NCBI GenBank assembly: GCA_035610365.1
Contig: CM069437.1
Location: forward strand, 52,538,093-52,602,092
Reading direction: 5' to 3'
Origin: Aquatica leii
Lineage: Eukaryota > Arthropoda > Insecta > Coleoptera > Lampyridae
Length of the DNA stretch: 64,000 nt
Shown here: piece by piece, positions 44,011 through 56,149 of the stretch
Layout of the letters: each line of letters starts with the position of its first letter
How positions within the stretch are numbered: position 1 is the first letter of the stretch
Position numbers and translations under genes: made by a program
Notes under the pieces: model-generated
Seen by the model: the letters and a program-made list of their open reading frames with translations, nothing else
Told to the model about the DNA's origin: nothing
Databases searched by the model: none

Positions 44011-46107
44011 TTTTCATAAAATATGTCATAAATTTAGTTCAAATTTAATAAAGCACTCGTTTAAATACGTTTTAAATGTTTAGTTGTTCCTTCCAAATGT
44101 TTTGACAAATTTTCAGTCACTCATGTAACTAAATTAATTAATAAATAAAAATGAAACCGCGTTTATTTGTTATATATATGTATTTATAAAAGCTAAAAAT
44201 TTAATATTTTGTACATGTATTGAAAATTATACGGTTTTCTATGTACTTTAATATTAAATGCCTATGACATTATACATTACATAATTCCGGAATTTTTGCG
44301 CTTTTACTAATTTGGGCCGTGTAAATTTGTCTCTCCATACATTGGTTTAAATGATCATACATAGTTGAATGCTTTTGATGCGAATGCTATAGGGATGTCT
44401 TCTTTGTCGTGAATAGATATTGTATAATAAGTGGCCTGATAAGTTTTTCAAAACTCTGCTCACATTCTTCTGGCGAAACGAACGGTGTATTTTTGCGTGT
44501 TATGCTGTTATGCGTGCAAAGTTGTTGATAAAACGCCTGTAAAAATTTGTAAATGCCACTAAAGTCGTACTTCATCGGCTGTAGTTGGTTTTGAATAGTT
44601 TGTTATAACGTCAAATTTTCTGTTGCCTGAGACAATTTTATTTTCGGTTATTTGGTGTTCTAAGAAACTTACTGAATCTTGAAAAAACATTTTTGAGGGT
44701 TTAATTTTTAATTTAATTTCCTGCAAGTTTCAAAAACGCTTTTTAATTTGTTGAGATGATCTTTTATGCTGCAACCTGTAATGATAATGTCGTCTATGTA
44801 TAAAAATGCTTGATTAACAAAGATTCCTAAAAATGACATATTCATCATTTTTTGAAAACTACTTGGTGCTGTGTTTAAACCAAATGGTACTCTAGTAAAA
44901 CGAAAAAGGCTTTTATCAGTAGGAAACCGAGTGATATCTTTGGATTGTTTGTCTGTCAATGGTATTTGATAAAAGCCTGACTGTGAACCTAAAGTTGAGA
45001 AGTATTTGGCACAACCCAGTTAGTTTAGTATTTCTTTAATTCTTGGTAATAGATAGCAGTCCGATCTTAGTTTTTTGTTTATCTCGTAATCGTTATCAAA
45101 CGCCATTTCTTGTCAGTATTGTTTACAGATTTCTTTAGTAGCATAGCTAAAAAATCTTTTTCTAACATTTTGTTGGAAGGGATGTTAAAATTGTATCTTA
45201 CTATTTTTTCTAGACGACAGGTTGGTCGTTTCCTTGATAACTCTACTGTGTTGCGGTAATCGAATTTGTACGTCTAGGTTAATTTCGCGAAATGGATCGA
45301 CCTTAAGTGTATCTTCCTTGGTTGTAATATGTGCGATTGAAGGTATGGTTGTGTCCTCAGTTTTGATGACTACGCTAGTGATAATTATTATTATAACGAG
45401 ATTTGTAATACAAAAAAATGTTTGCGTATCTTGCGTTGTTTAAAAATTTTGACCTTGACCTTGATTTTGACCGGTGTACAATACATACTGTTAAAGTTGG
45501 TTTGTCAGCATTTACAGTGACATATTTACTAAGTGCTTTGCTTGTTGTTTTGAAAGTACCTGCCTTCGTAATTAATTTTGTTTCAGGGTTGTTGCAGTTT
45601 TCAATAATTGATTTTACTGCATAGTTGGTTGTAAGTTCTTCTACAAGCTCTTCTAATATGCTTCGTGCGATGTATATTGATTTCATTTTTAGGATCAGAT
45701 TTTCCATTTTGGTAGAAAATTGTTGGCTTGTTTTAGAAATTTGTTTTAAGTGTTCAATTTTTGCTGAGATACTGTGAACGTCCTCTTCTTTAATGTTAGT
45801 TATTAGCTTTTGTAAAATGATGTCTAAAGTGTCGGTGGTTGAAACAAGTAATCTGGCTTTGGCCACTAATTTTGATCTGACGTACATATGTTTATGTTAT
45901 TGTTTCATTTTTCCTAATATTAAGTTTTATCAAGATTAGTGCGTCCAAGAATGCTGGTAGTTGACTTGCATTACCGAAAAAGACAAAAACACTTACTCCG
46001 AGTAATAACGAAGTCAGTCAAACGGTAACGGAAAGATAAGGTCCGTTAATTACGCTAATCGCTAATGATATAAAAATCGTCACTTTTTCCTTCAGTGACA
46101 TTCACTA

Positions 46108-46145
46108 CTCTGAAGATGCAAGCTGCATTGCCTTGCAAAACGTCA
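46108..46145 (+). ncRNA. Hammerhead ribozyme-like motif 7
   Basis: CTGAAGA (46,110-46,116), one extra T, stem II GCAAG...CTTGC, then AAAAC-GTC. Stem I flanks ACT/AGT give 3 bp. The core GAAA is AAAA here. Together with motif 4, the two copies keep complementary parts of the consensus. Confidence 0.5.
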
Positions 46146-46290
46146 GTTTTTTTTGGGTTCACAAACAACAATACGGGAAAGGCCGAGTTCTACTTTCTGT
46201 TTTGGTTCTTAAGGAGCGACTAGAAATAAGCATAAAAAGTCTGGGTGTTTAACTACGACGCCGTCTGAGCCGAAAGTCGCTTGCAATTAT
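46108..46290 (+). repeat. Dispersed repeat D, copy 2 (carries a hammerhead-like motif)
   Basis: It matches the minus strand of 17,790-17,965 from the hammerhead through GGGTTCACAAACAACAATAC and TGTTTTGGTTCTTAAGGAG to GTCTGGGTGTTTAACTACGA. It extends farther into GAGCCGAAAGTCGCTT, shared with the 61.3 kb copy. It lies 200 bases beyond the gag end of the Gypsy fossil. Confidence 0.75.
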
Positions 46291-46689
46291 CACTCACGTA
46301 ACTTTTTGTTTTTATATCTACTTATACCAAGAACTATGCAGCTTTTTGATCACCTGCTATTAGCCGAAATTATAACTTTATTTCAGATAAATTGAATATC
46401 AATAATTGTTTCTTTGCGTTAATACCCTGTGTGAGAAATCTTTTATAGGTCCTTATCTTTCTTATAGGAGAGTGTAGACTTCTCCCTTTTCTTAAAATGT
46501 CCTACTCACTAAAACACACTCCTATTATATTAGAAACCATTGGTGAATTAGGATCACTACATAAATTTTTTAATCTCCAGAAGGTTTCCAATGTTTTTCT
46601 TGCTTCTTAGTAGATTTTATTAACATTGCATTGAACTTTTTTTATTTACTTCATCATTTCTTTTGTCTTCACATTTTTTTAGACATTAT
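46291..46689. other. No gene recognised
   Basis: AT-rich, no motif. Confidence 0.4.
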
Positions 46690-47115
46690 TTGCATTATAT
46701 ATTTATGCAATAAATTTTATTTATCCTTTGAACAAATCATAATTTCAATTATGTTTTCTGGTTTTATAACCAAATCTATTTTAAAATTTACCAGTACTTT
46801 ATTGTTAAATTTCATGCGTGTTTTCTTTATTCCAAACATGCGTGTTGTAAAAACTCAGCACTCCATTTCGTGAGAAATAACACTCATATGAAAATAATAT
46901 TTTAACACTAAAGTCAGAACCAAAAGCTTCTTGTTGCTGCAACCACTTACTAAACTTAAGTCGCGGTTCAAAATCAACGCCGGTTAACTGTTAGATTCGT
47001 TGAACATGGTAAGGGTACAAAGAATAATTCCTTAAAATATGATGTAGCGTACTATGGGACACGTTAGCTGTGCGATCAATTTTTCTATGCTACTTCGTGT
47101 CCGATATTTTACAAC
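46690..47115 (-). mobile_element. Tc1/mariner-superfamily transposase relic
   Basis: The minus strand from 47,075 reads DRTANVSHSTLHHILRNYSL, then YPYHVQRI, a stop, QLTGVDFEPRLKFSKWLQQQ. This is the helix-turn-helix and linker (VSHSTV...LRE--LYPYH-QRVQ-L...R--FC-W) of an insect Tc1/mariner-type family. The next frame reads ILFSYECYFSRNGVLSFYNT and GIKKTRMKF. This matches the first catalytic block (normally ILFTDE-x-x-FTRNGV-N-HN-H-W), with the catalytic Asp-Glu disturbed. The remainder of the DDE domain is not visible. It is related to, but not a copy of, the relic at 16.8 kb. No terminal repeats were identified. Confidence 0.72.
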
Positions 47116-49125
47116 TTACAATATCTGCACATACATTGAAGAAAAACAAATATTAAAATTTTGATTTTATGGAAAGTCTTTGCACAAACGCCTAAATAAA
47201 GTTTATTAAAGGCAATTGTCTATTAAGATATTGCTCAACCCACAATCTATGTGCCGTGCAGAGGTTATAATTACACTCACCGTACATTAAAGCAATATCA
47301 CTGTTGTACATAATTCAAAAAATTCAATTAAATATCATGAAGTACCAGTACGTTAACAAAAATCAACTAAAGAAATCCGTTAAAAAATCGAGACAAAAAT
47401 AAATCAAATTGTCGAACTCACTTCTAAGAAAACAGAATTTTGCATTTGATTATTTGAAGTCTTGTTTTGGTTACAACTAAAGATAAACACGATCACGTGT
47501 ACACATAGTACATGTGGTTAAGCTAGGTCAGTAATAATTCTAAAAAATAAACGTTATTGTCTGCTTTAATTATTTTATTAACAAGTGATTTTGTAGATAA
47601 TTAAAGAAAACAATAATTAACACAATACATCCATACGATTCATTCATTCATTTACCGCATAGTTACAATCAGCAAACAAATTTCATTTGTTTAGATAAGC
47701 AAGACCGGCCTGAAAACTTTAATTGCAAATATCTCAAAACTGAGTCACCAAATCTTTAAAGGAAAAATTTTTATGTAAAGCCACTAGAAAACTACTCTTT
47801 GAGTTTGTAGTCGTATTTCAGATGCACCATACATAAATTAGTATTATTATTGTATTGCACTAGTTCAGTATCTTTGTTAATTTCGTTTGTTTTATAATTG
47901 GATTTTTTTTCTGTTGGACAATAATCAAGTAGATATATTGTTTCCTTCCTAAATATTAAATAAACTTCAATTTTCAAATCAATAACTTAGTGGTAATTTC
48001 TAGTTTTCATTTGTAATCTAAATAGTGTTATTATTATTTGAATTTAACACGATTAAGATTATTGTGCACTAACTGCTCAAATAAGCTACTATAATTATAA
48101 CTAGGTAGTTTTTAATCATATACATTGAACGTGTTTTAGATTACGCCGCCCTCGCAACGTTAAGCAAAGGGTTTGCATAATTTGGCTAATCTATATGCCT
48201 GTAGCGCTTGAATTCAAAATTTGCTGAAAAAGTAATCTACTGCTCAAAAATATTTATAAATTAAATTTGGAATTTAATTCTTCGGTCCTCAAGTACAATA
48301 ATGCTTTAATATTTTAATAATTATTTTCACTTAATAATCACGTAAATTTGATTTATTGCAGAGATTGCAAGTAAATAAAATTAACAACGCAAAAAATTAA
48401 GTGCCATTACATAACGACTAAATTAAGCAAGTTTTCAGACGTTGAAAAATGTATAACTGGTTTGCAAATTGTAAAACTTTAGTAGTGACCTTTATATTTC
48501 ATTTGATTGCTTCCTGTTTACTAAACTATACAACGCACTAGCTTTTCTTCTTACATCGATTGTTCTAAAATTAATTTTTTTACGACAAGAAACAACATTT
48601 TTGATTTACTATATGTTGAAAACTTTAGTTTTAATGTAAATTCATTTTGACTAAAAACAAAATCTAATTTTGTAAGAAAATGTAAACAAAACATTTAAGA
48701 TGTGTGTATATTATAATAATACATTTTAAAAAGTAAAGCCGTCGAAGAGTGAAGGTTATTTCAAAGTACTTGAAAATGTAAACTAAAAAACAGATTATAA
48801 AAAACAACTAAAAAAATAGATTAAAGTTTATAAACAATTAGTGCTCTGTATAGTCTTTCGCGGTACATCATAAAAACACGGCATTACATTCAATTCTTTA
48901 ATAAACTTGGAGCACGCTTTATTGCCGACAATTACAGCAGCAATATGGTGTTAGAATAACCACCATCAAAGGCAGGAAACTATTAAAATTACTTCTTGCT
49001 AATAATCTCAATTATCTTACTACTAGGCAACCTACATACTGACTTACGGACAGGAATCAAATCCCACATCTCTTTGAGTTTGGTGTTACAAAAAACATAG
49101 CACAAAACTATTTACGAGTTACCAG
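47116..49125. other. AT-rich stretch with nothing recognised
   Basis: No coding motif; the minus frame 47,977-47,792 is Asn/Lys/Tyr-rich and uninformative. Confidence 0.5.
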
Positions 49126-49840
49126 TTATGTCTTGATACGTCATCGGATCATTTTCTGATCATAGCACAGAAATATTTAACAGACCCAAACCAATTAGTC
49201 TCAGCAAAAAACAACAAAACTGACTGGGACTTGTTCCAAATACAATTAACAAAGAAATAGTTTTAGACATACCCCTCAAGATCACCGACGAGGTTGACAA
49301 TGAACTAGACCACCTACATCGTACTATACAAAGTGCGGTATGAAACGCAACCCTATTATCAAAAGCGAACGATGTGCATAGTATTCTGTCTACAGTACTA
49401 AAACGAACAATAGCAATTGGAAAATAATGCTTCAAGATCAAAAAATCCAGACTATACACTATTACCTATCAACCCTCTCAACTACCGAAGTAACAAATCA
49501 CTTATTATGGAAAGCCACGAGAAAGTTAAAACAGTCGCAGCAAGTAATCCCACCAATTTGAAAAGCTTATGTAAATTGGGCCAAGAACGAACAAAAAAAG
49601 GTCAATACATTTGCGGCACATCTAGCAGCTGTGCTTTTTCGATCTAAACTAACTCTAACAGAGGAAGTTTAAATACAATTACATCTAGAGACATCAGATT
49701 AATTACGCCTACTAATAAAAAAAATTACGATAACAGAAGTCATCCGAACTAAATCCCAAGAAAGCACCAGGGTATGACAAGATCACGGGTAAAGTCTTGA
49801 AACAATTCCCAGAGAAAAGATGTAAGTTAATAACGGCCAG
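49126..49840 (+). mobile_element. Jockey-clade LINE fragment 2
   Basis: The plus strand near 49,140 reads SSDHFLIIAQKYL, the end of a LINE endonuclease (normally SSDHLPI). It continues through NNKTDWDLFQIQLTKK, KITDEVDNELDHLHRTIQSA, YYLSTLSTTEVTNHLLWKAT and KAYVNWAKNEQKKVNTFAAH. It ends in PRKHQGMTRSR in one frame and NPKKAPGYDKITGKVLKQFP in the other, the KKAPG-x-D block that opens the reverse transcriptase. So this covers the linker between endonuclease and RT, a part that is deleted in the first Jockey copy at 13.6 kb. At least two frame changes are present. It stops abruptly at about 49,840, with no RT catalytic motifs. Confidence 0.8.
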
Positions 49841-51879
49841 AAAAGAAACGTGTCTACAAGTAAGCCTTAACAACACACTATTTTTGCAAGCAGAAGACGT
49901 CAGATACCTTTGTAAAATTTTTTTTGTCTTGTTACATACACAATCAAACTTTTTATTTTGTATATTTTTGAGGATAAAGCACATACTTGATTATTTTCAT
50001 TTCAGTTTTTTATAAATCGCAAAAAATATTTGTTTTATCATTATTGAAATAGTTATAATTTAAGCATAAATGTCTGAAGGAAAACAAAAAAAGAGTAAGA
50101 ACTGTTACGTAAATAGAACCGTAACGTATAGTAGGCGGTAACTCAACGCGTTGTAGAGAGCAAATCATAGGTGGTCTTCGATGTGCTGGTTATAAAATAA
50201 TTAAAAGAGTTTTAAAACGAAAGAAAACACTACAGATTTCATTTACATATGTTTAACACTGAAGGTAACCAAATCACAAGACACAACTATAACAACAAAT
50301 TTATTTATTTCAACAATAGCGAAAGAGGCTAAAAACGAGTAAAATCAAACAAATAGATAACAATTAAAGTTTTTTCAACAAATATTGCAGCACAGCTAAT
50401 AACACAAGCCTCTCCAATTAGGCAATACCGTGTACATATAAGAAATCAATTGTCTAAAAATTACATTCAAATAAATTCACGTTGGTAAATACATTAAACT
50501 GTCAATTATTACGAGGTTGCCAAAACAAAGCACACCGCTAAATTTCCTACATCTAAAGAAAGCTGTATAAATAAATTATATATAAAAAACAAGGTACTTA
50601 CAATCAGCGAATGCAAATATGCGATTAGCTAATGGCACATCTAACACAAATCACTTAAAATTTATTTGCAAACTAAACTGATACATATATACACAGTTGC
50701 CACAAATAAATTACTCAGTTTCATGTGATTGATTAAAAACAAAATGCGTTAAGCTTCTCGAAGTTAGTTAAGGTATCTCAACAGTTCACAGTAACGGAAA
50801 TTTAAACGGTGGTTCTCAATGTTACTATCTAAGGTAGGTTATTAGAATATGCATATAGAACAGTTCTTATAATACGTGCATGTCTTATTAGTTCGTCAAA
50901 GAAATTTCCGAAAGTAAAACAACATGTGCTAGTTACCAAAATTATTACGATAACAGAAAAATCTAAGCAAAAAAGCAGGACAGTACAAAATTAATATTTT
51001 CTTATATAAATATATATGAAATATAAATAGTTGAATATAATTAAAATTAATTGTTTTTTAAAGAATTATCATTTTATTAAAAAATTACATTCACAAGTAT
51101 AACTTTTTGATTATTTATTAACCCGCATCTTGATACACAAAACTTTTACGTTTGGATCAAGAAAAGACTAAATTAAATGTATGTTCTGTACAAACAAAAA
51201 TTTAGATAAAAGTCACACGATCTTTAAAATTTAAGTTTTGGAAACTTAAGATTTATAAATATCACTTTTTTTCAATTGAAACACCCTAGATAATTTTCTG
51301 TCATGTTAAAAAAAAATGTAAATAGTAAATCTTACTGTTTTTGAGTTGTTTAGATTTTTCTGCTCAATTTAATATATTTTTATTATTTATGAACCTTTAG
51401 TCTAAATAAAAACGTGCCAGATTAAACTAAATAAAGGTCCCTAAGCTATCAAACTTTTAATATGTATGTGTTCCGCGGTTCACTAACAAAAACAAAACGT
51501 TAACTTTTTCAAGGTGTATATAAAACTCAAAAATAACTTAAAAATTTTATTCAACATGGACTCAAAAATCTACCGTTACTGAGATAAATTGTAGGTCAGT
51601 AAAACTAAACTCGCAAACTATTTTATTGCGTTACGTAACATTAAATCAAATGTTCCTCTTCTGCGTCAATACATTCGTGACCTCGCCACCCAAGAAAACT
51701 GGTGGATTCGCCAAAAATTCTAGGCTTGCTTTGCTTTGGATTTTTATTGATGAGCGTAGCATAAACTAAGCTATGCATGTAACCATAAAGAAAAAATCCA
51801 AAAGAAGATGTTTCGACTCATGAGATAAAACTTTATAGCTTTTTTAGACCGCTCTGTATACTTTTAAAGTATTATTAAA
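49841..51879. other. AT-rich stretch with nothing recognised
   Basis: No conserved frame or RNA motif. From 51,620 to 51,880 the GC content rises slightly and may belong to the hAT relic that follows. Confidence 0.5.
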
Positions 51880-52160
51880 ATACCAACGTTTGATAAGAGA
51901 TTTTTAGCTTCAGAAGAGCAATACGAAGGCCTGAAAAAAATATTTTCTCATTCTTTAATGTTTAAAAAACATGTCAGCGTCAAGAAAATAAAATGAGAAT
52001 GGACTATGTACTCTTCGTCTACAGGAAATATGTACTGCTTTCTATGCGTTTTATTTGAAAAACTCACTTTCCAGACGAAATTTCTAGGTATACAAAACAA
52101 TTTAGTTCTGAACCTTTTATAGTAACTATTTGGGAGTTTTAAAAATGATCGCGGAGTACG
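51880..52160 (+). mobile_element. hAT (ZMYM1-like) transposase relic, TTF-type zinc-finger region
   Basis: The plus strand reads KRFLASEEQYEGLKKIFSHS, then MFKKHVSVKKIK, a stop, EWTMYSSSTGNMYCFLCVLF. In ZMYM1-like/hAT proteins the TTF zinc finger begins with R-x-WL-x-YS--TG-VYCF-C-LF, so the two zinc-binding Cys of the first pair are visible. The second half of the finger and the catalytic domain are not. It is a short, dead fragment on the strand opposite to the hAT relic at 58 kb. Confidence 0.65.
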
Positions 52161-54540
52161 ACTTTTTTTTGAGTAAAAATTTAACCAAATATGGAAATCA
52201 AAGCAGAAGAACGATATTTTCTACATACTCTGCAATACCGTACATACCATTTTTTGTTTTCACGATCTGCTTAATATAGGGGAATTAATCTAGTTAAACG
52301 TTGTAAGCTGTAACTGGTATTGGTAGTATTGGTACACACTCGTATAAGATTGCCATAAATGTCGAGTTATCGCCAAAGTGACGAGACGCACTTTTTTATA
52401 ACAGAACTTTTTGATGGAAAAATTGAAGATTTTTTGCTTAATCAGTAACAAAATCAAATTATTATTTTCTTGGTTAGTAAAAATTTTCCTTTGTCGCGGG
52501 ACTCTTACAATATACGGGACATGCTTGACATATTTAGTAGTCCGGCACTGATATTAATATATAATAATAATAATCTAAATCTTGTAAATGTATTTTTTTA
52601 AATAAACTTAATACACAGTGTTCCTTATAAAAAATTTCAACCTTGTATTGTTTTGCTTTTCTGAAACTCTGTATAATTCTCAATCTCTTTAATATTATTG
52701 ATATTATGTAAGTTGATCATTCTGTTCTTTTTGAATTTTTCTCATAAAACCTTTTATCTAATTGACTCTGATAATATCAGATTTGATTTTTAAAAACTAA
52801 TATGTTTGATTTTTCAAATACATACATGTAGGTTAGGTTTTTCTACCAAAAATGGTTTAAAGAAATCAGTTACATCAGTTGGTTAAACTGAATTAGTTAC
52901 CAATAGCGGTTAAAACTAATTGGTTAAGCAAAAATGACAAATTTGATTAATCGGCCAATTTTGCTTTACTGTTACTGTTACTGTTACTAAAGATCAAAAT
53001 GCGCACGCAAAAAACGAAGTCAAATTCGTAACTCCAAAACAATTAGAAAGAAAAAGATGTGCTTCGCTATGCTAGATTACCATCTTAGTAGAATCAAAGA
53101 CGTTCACTAATCGGGTTTATACTGTTTATAGTAAAACAAGACGTAATGTTAGACTTTAAAATTCATTTATTTAAGAAAAATATAAAATTTTAACAAGATT
53201 ATGTTAAAAACCTAAAAAAAAATTTTAAATAAAGCATTACAATGTAAGTTATCGCATTTAGCATTTTCAAAAAAGTGATACTTTTATAATAAACGTTGAA
53301 GTCTATTTTTTTCTGTCGTCTAACAGGTATATGATTTATTCAAAAAATTATTTCGTGTCAATTTAATTTTATAAGACATTAAATTGAGTTAATATAAACT
53401 AAATAATTTACGATAATATTACTACATACTAATAAAGGGAATTGCTGATATATGGTAATCCATATACATAGTTGTGCAATAAATTGTATGCAAATGAAAA
53501 TAGATTTAATTTTAAATTGCAGGTTTAAGAAAGAAAAAAAAACAATTATTTCAAACAACAATAGCCGATGACTAAGAAATAATATAATTAAACCATGTGA
53601 ATGATTATAATAACAGTAAGGTAATTAATGACTAATCAATGGAAAATTGTGTGTTTTGAAATAATAGCCGATTTTATTGTAACATCATTACTAATAGTTA
53701 ACGGAACTTTTATCAAATTGTTAACTATGATTTATTTATATTGATTACATTATAAATTAACAAAACTTGATCCTTTAAGGATTGTTATTTTAAATACAAT
53801 AGGAAGTTTAGAAATTCTTGCAACAATATATATAAACCTTATTGTTTTGAAAACGGAGTAATGAAAATCAATATATTTGAAAAGAACAATGGAATAATTA
53901 AGACAATCCTTCAGCGATTTAATAAAAATTTTTTATAGTGTAATAAAAAATTTATCATTATGAAAACATGATTAGGAAGATTCGTATTTTAATATATTTC
54001 CAAAATTAGTCTTTTTATCTTTATAATCATGCAATGCAATATATTTTTATGATACATTTTTTTAATTGAATAAAACCTTGTTCGTCTTATAATCTGTCTA
54101 ATTTTAACAATATTGTGTTACACGATTAGTTTTTTTTCTTCCTACTGTACCCGTTTGGTTATTTAGTGTACTTCCGCTGCTTTAATAAGTTTTGTGTTGA
54201 ATTACATAGCCTATTTTTGCCACTGTTTTTTAATATTTAAAAGTTTTTGTATGTTTTTTGTATTTAAAAAAAATATATTGTTTGATATTGTAATAAAAAT
54301 CTGATTTTATACTTGACTTCCGGTAAATGAAATTTTGATAATTAATCTCGACATATGACGTTTTTCTCTAATTCCTAGCATCTATTTATGTACTATTATT
54401 ATGGGAATTTTACTGCAAGTTAAAGTAAATAGAAGTGTAATATGGTTATTATAAACGGGTTGTAACTATGGTTTAGCGTTTTAAAATAAATAATGTTTAA
54501 GTAATTGTTGTAAAAAGTACTAATAAACTATCTACACTAA
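52161..54540. other. AT-rich stretch with a short tandem repeat
   Basis: A TTACTG hexamer is repeated about four times at 52,966-52,988. Just upstream (52,850-52,935) GGTTAAACT/AATTGGTTA words recur irregularly. Nothing else was recognised. Confidence 0.55.
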
Positions 54541-54609
54541 AAACTTAAATTAACAATATTGAATTCTTCGTTTAAAGGGGGGCATAAAAAACTACTCAGT
54601 TTTTCTTTA

Positions 54610-54648
54610 TGGTGACGTTTCGTGCACTAAATGTGAACTTCTTCAGGC
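54610..54648 (-). ncRNA. Hammerhead ribozyme-like motif 8 (left arm of foldback)
   Basis: The minus strand reads CTGAAGA, one extra A, stem II GTTCAC-ATTTA-GTGCAC (one mismatch), then GAAAC-GTC. Stem I flanks GTGGC/ACCAT pair over four positions. Compared with motif 9, the third stem I pair is G-C instead of A-U. Confidence 0.6.
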
Positions 54649-55254
54649 CACTGCAATTTAATATGGTAAGTACACAACTAACTAATCAAATATGTTAACA
54701 GTAACTAATTACAGATGTAAACAGAACAACACTTAACGTAAGAACTTACATAGAAAATTTGAGCAATTACTCCAGTTTCACAAACATGAACACGTCCTAA
54801 ACGTAAATAACAAAAATGGGATTACTAACAGTCAATAATTAAAATCAATAAATAAGTATAAATAATAAATGACAATTACAATTAAACATGGAGAACAAAC
54901 ATTATGATATGTATAATTAAACATTTATTCTACGGTAACCTGTTATCAAAAATAGACTTTAAAATGAAAATAACCTCAAAAAACACCTAACAATTTTTCG
55001 TAATTTTAGAAATTAAATTATTATAAATACTACTTAAATTATTAGTGTTCGTATCAAAACTAATATTATTTTTGTATACGTTCATAAAAATCATTTCATT
55101 TAAGTTTAGAACGTGTTCATGTTTATGAAACTTCGGAGTAATTGCTCAAATTTTCTGTAAGTTCTTACGTTAAGTGTTGTTCTGTTTACATCTGTAATTA
55201 GTTAATGTTAACTTATTTGATTAGTTAGTTGTGTACTTACCATAATAAACTGCA

Positions 55255-55297
55255 GTAGTCTGAAGAAGTGCACATTTAGTGCACGAAACGTCGCTAT
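55255..55297 (+). ncRNA. Hammerhead ribozyme-like motif 9 (right arm of foldback)
   Basis: CTGAAGA (55,260-55,266), one extra A, stem II GTGCAC-ATTTA-GTGCAC (6 perfect pairs), GAAAC, then GTC (55,290-55,292). Stem I GTAGT/GCTAT gives five pairs including two G-U. Best-kept of the small variants; stem III is only the A-U closing pair. Confidence 0.7.
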
Positions 55298-55366
55298 AAA
55301 GAAAAACTGAGTAGTTTTTTATGCCCCTCCTTGAACAAAGAATTCAATATTGTTAATTAAAGTTAA

Positions 55367-56149
55367 ATAAAGAGGATAAAGAAACCGTACCACTAAAAAT
55401 TTAATTATAGTTATATAGGTCTATAAACATGTTATTTACAAAAAATAAATGAAAAGTACTCATCCCGTGTATAGCCCATTTTTTTAAACGACAGTTGTTT
55501 AAAATTATCCGGGGAAATGCTAAGTTGTGAATATTTTAAAATAATATAATTTTACAGCGTCAAAGCAACTAGTTTACATACTGTTTATTGTAGATTGGAT
55601 ACTTTTGTTTTTTTTTTTGATTTGTAATAGCGAGTACTGTCGAAACTGTTGGTAACTAACAGGTAACATCTGCGTTTTAAAGTAAACTGTTTACTGAATA
55701 AAATCGTACTGTTTTTGTCAATTTAAAGATTGTATAAAAACCATTGTTAAATTACAATTGCATTGTTGTCACTAATACTTTTTTTACTCATAAAAAAATT
55801 AAGTTATTTGTGTTACGAATCCTAAATACTGTGCAAAAACAGTAGTTTATAATACTTGGAAATTTTTTTTTTCAAAAAGTTTTTGAAGTAAAAATAGGTT
55901 TTTGAAGTAAAACTTTTTTATGTGCGATTTACGATTAACTTTCTTTGAGGAAATAACGCTCACGTGGTTCCCGCTATTTAGAAACACTAACTACTTTGGT
56001 ACCAAGTTTTAAAAAATCCTGTAAAGTATGCAAACTAATTTAAAGAACAAATTGTTTCTATTTAATTTATTACACAATATAATTTATTTATTCTATTTAT
56101 AGTACAAAACCAGTAATAATTATTAATTAAAGTAACTTTTTGTATTAAA
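55367..56149. other. AT-rich stretch with nothing recognised
   Basis: No motif; the expected left terminal repeat of element X copy 2 was not found here. Confidence 0.45.

Larger units (their letters stand above)
41930..45900 (-). mobile_element. Ty3/Gypsy LTR-retrotransposon fossil, interrupted by a DNA transposon
   Basis: Parts appear in family order on the minus strand. A gag-like frame lies at 45,887-45,375 (MYVRSKLVAKARLLVSTTDT, later KMENLILKMKSIYIARSILE and a Ser/Arg-rich end). The reverse transcriptase is at 44,959-44,708, with FRFTRVPFGLNTAPSSFQKM and the active-site string AFLYIDDIIITG. The region after the RT is near 44,575-44,387. An integrase-like piece sits at about 42,340-41,930 (YHPETTKAVERMRQD, then NLKGLLKRVKLKRK). 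No LTRs were identified. It is broken with many breaks, and part of its middle is replaced by a Tc1/mariner-type element (42,880-44,010), which is therefore younger. Old copy. Confidence 0.88.
54541..55366. mobile_element. Foldback element with a hammerhead motif in each arm
   Basis: 54,541-54,808 and 55,098-55,366 are inverted repeats about 270 bp long, roughly 90% identical by eye. They enclose 289 bp of AT-rich sequence with no recognised frame. Each arm starts with ACTTAAATTAACAATATTGA or its near copy, passes a G-run and CATAAAAAACTACTCAG, then a hammerhead-like motif, then GTACACAACTAACTAATCAA and CAGATGTAAACAGAACAACA. The hammerheads point toward the outside of the element. PLE pseudo-LTRs are the usual home of this hammerhead type, and inverted PLE ends occur elsewhere in this window, so I infer a non-autonomous PLE-derived foldback. 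No coding region confirms it. Confidence 0.85.
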
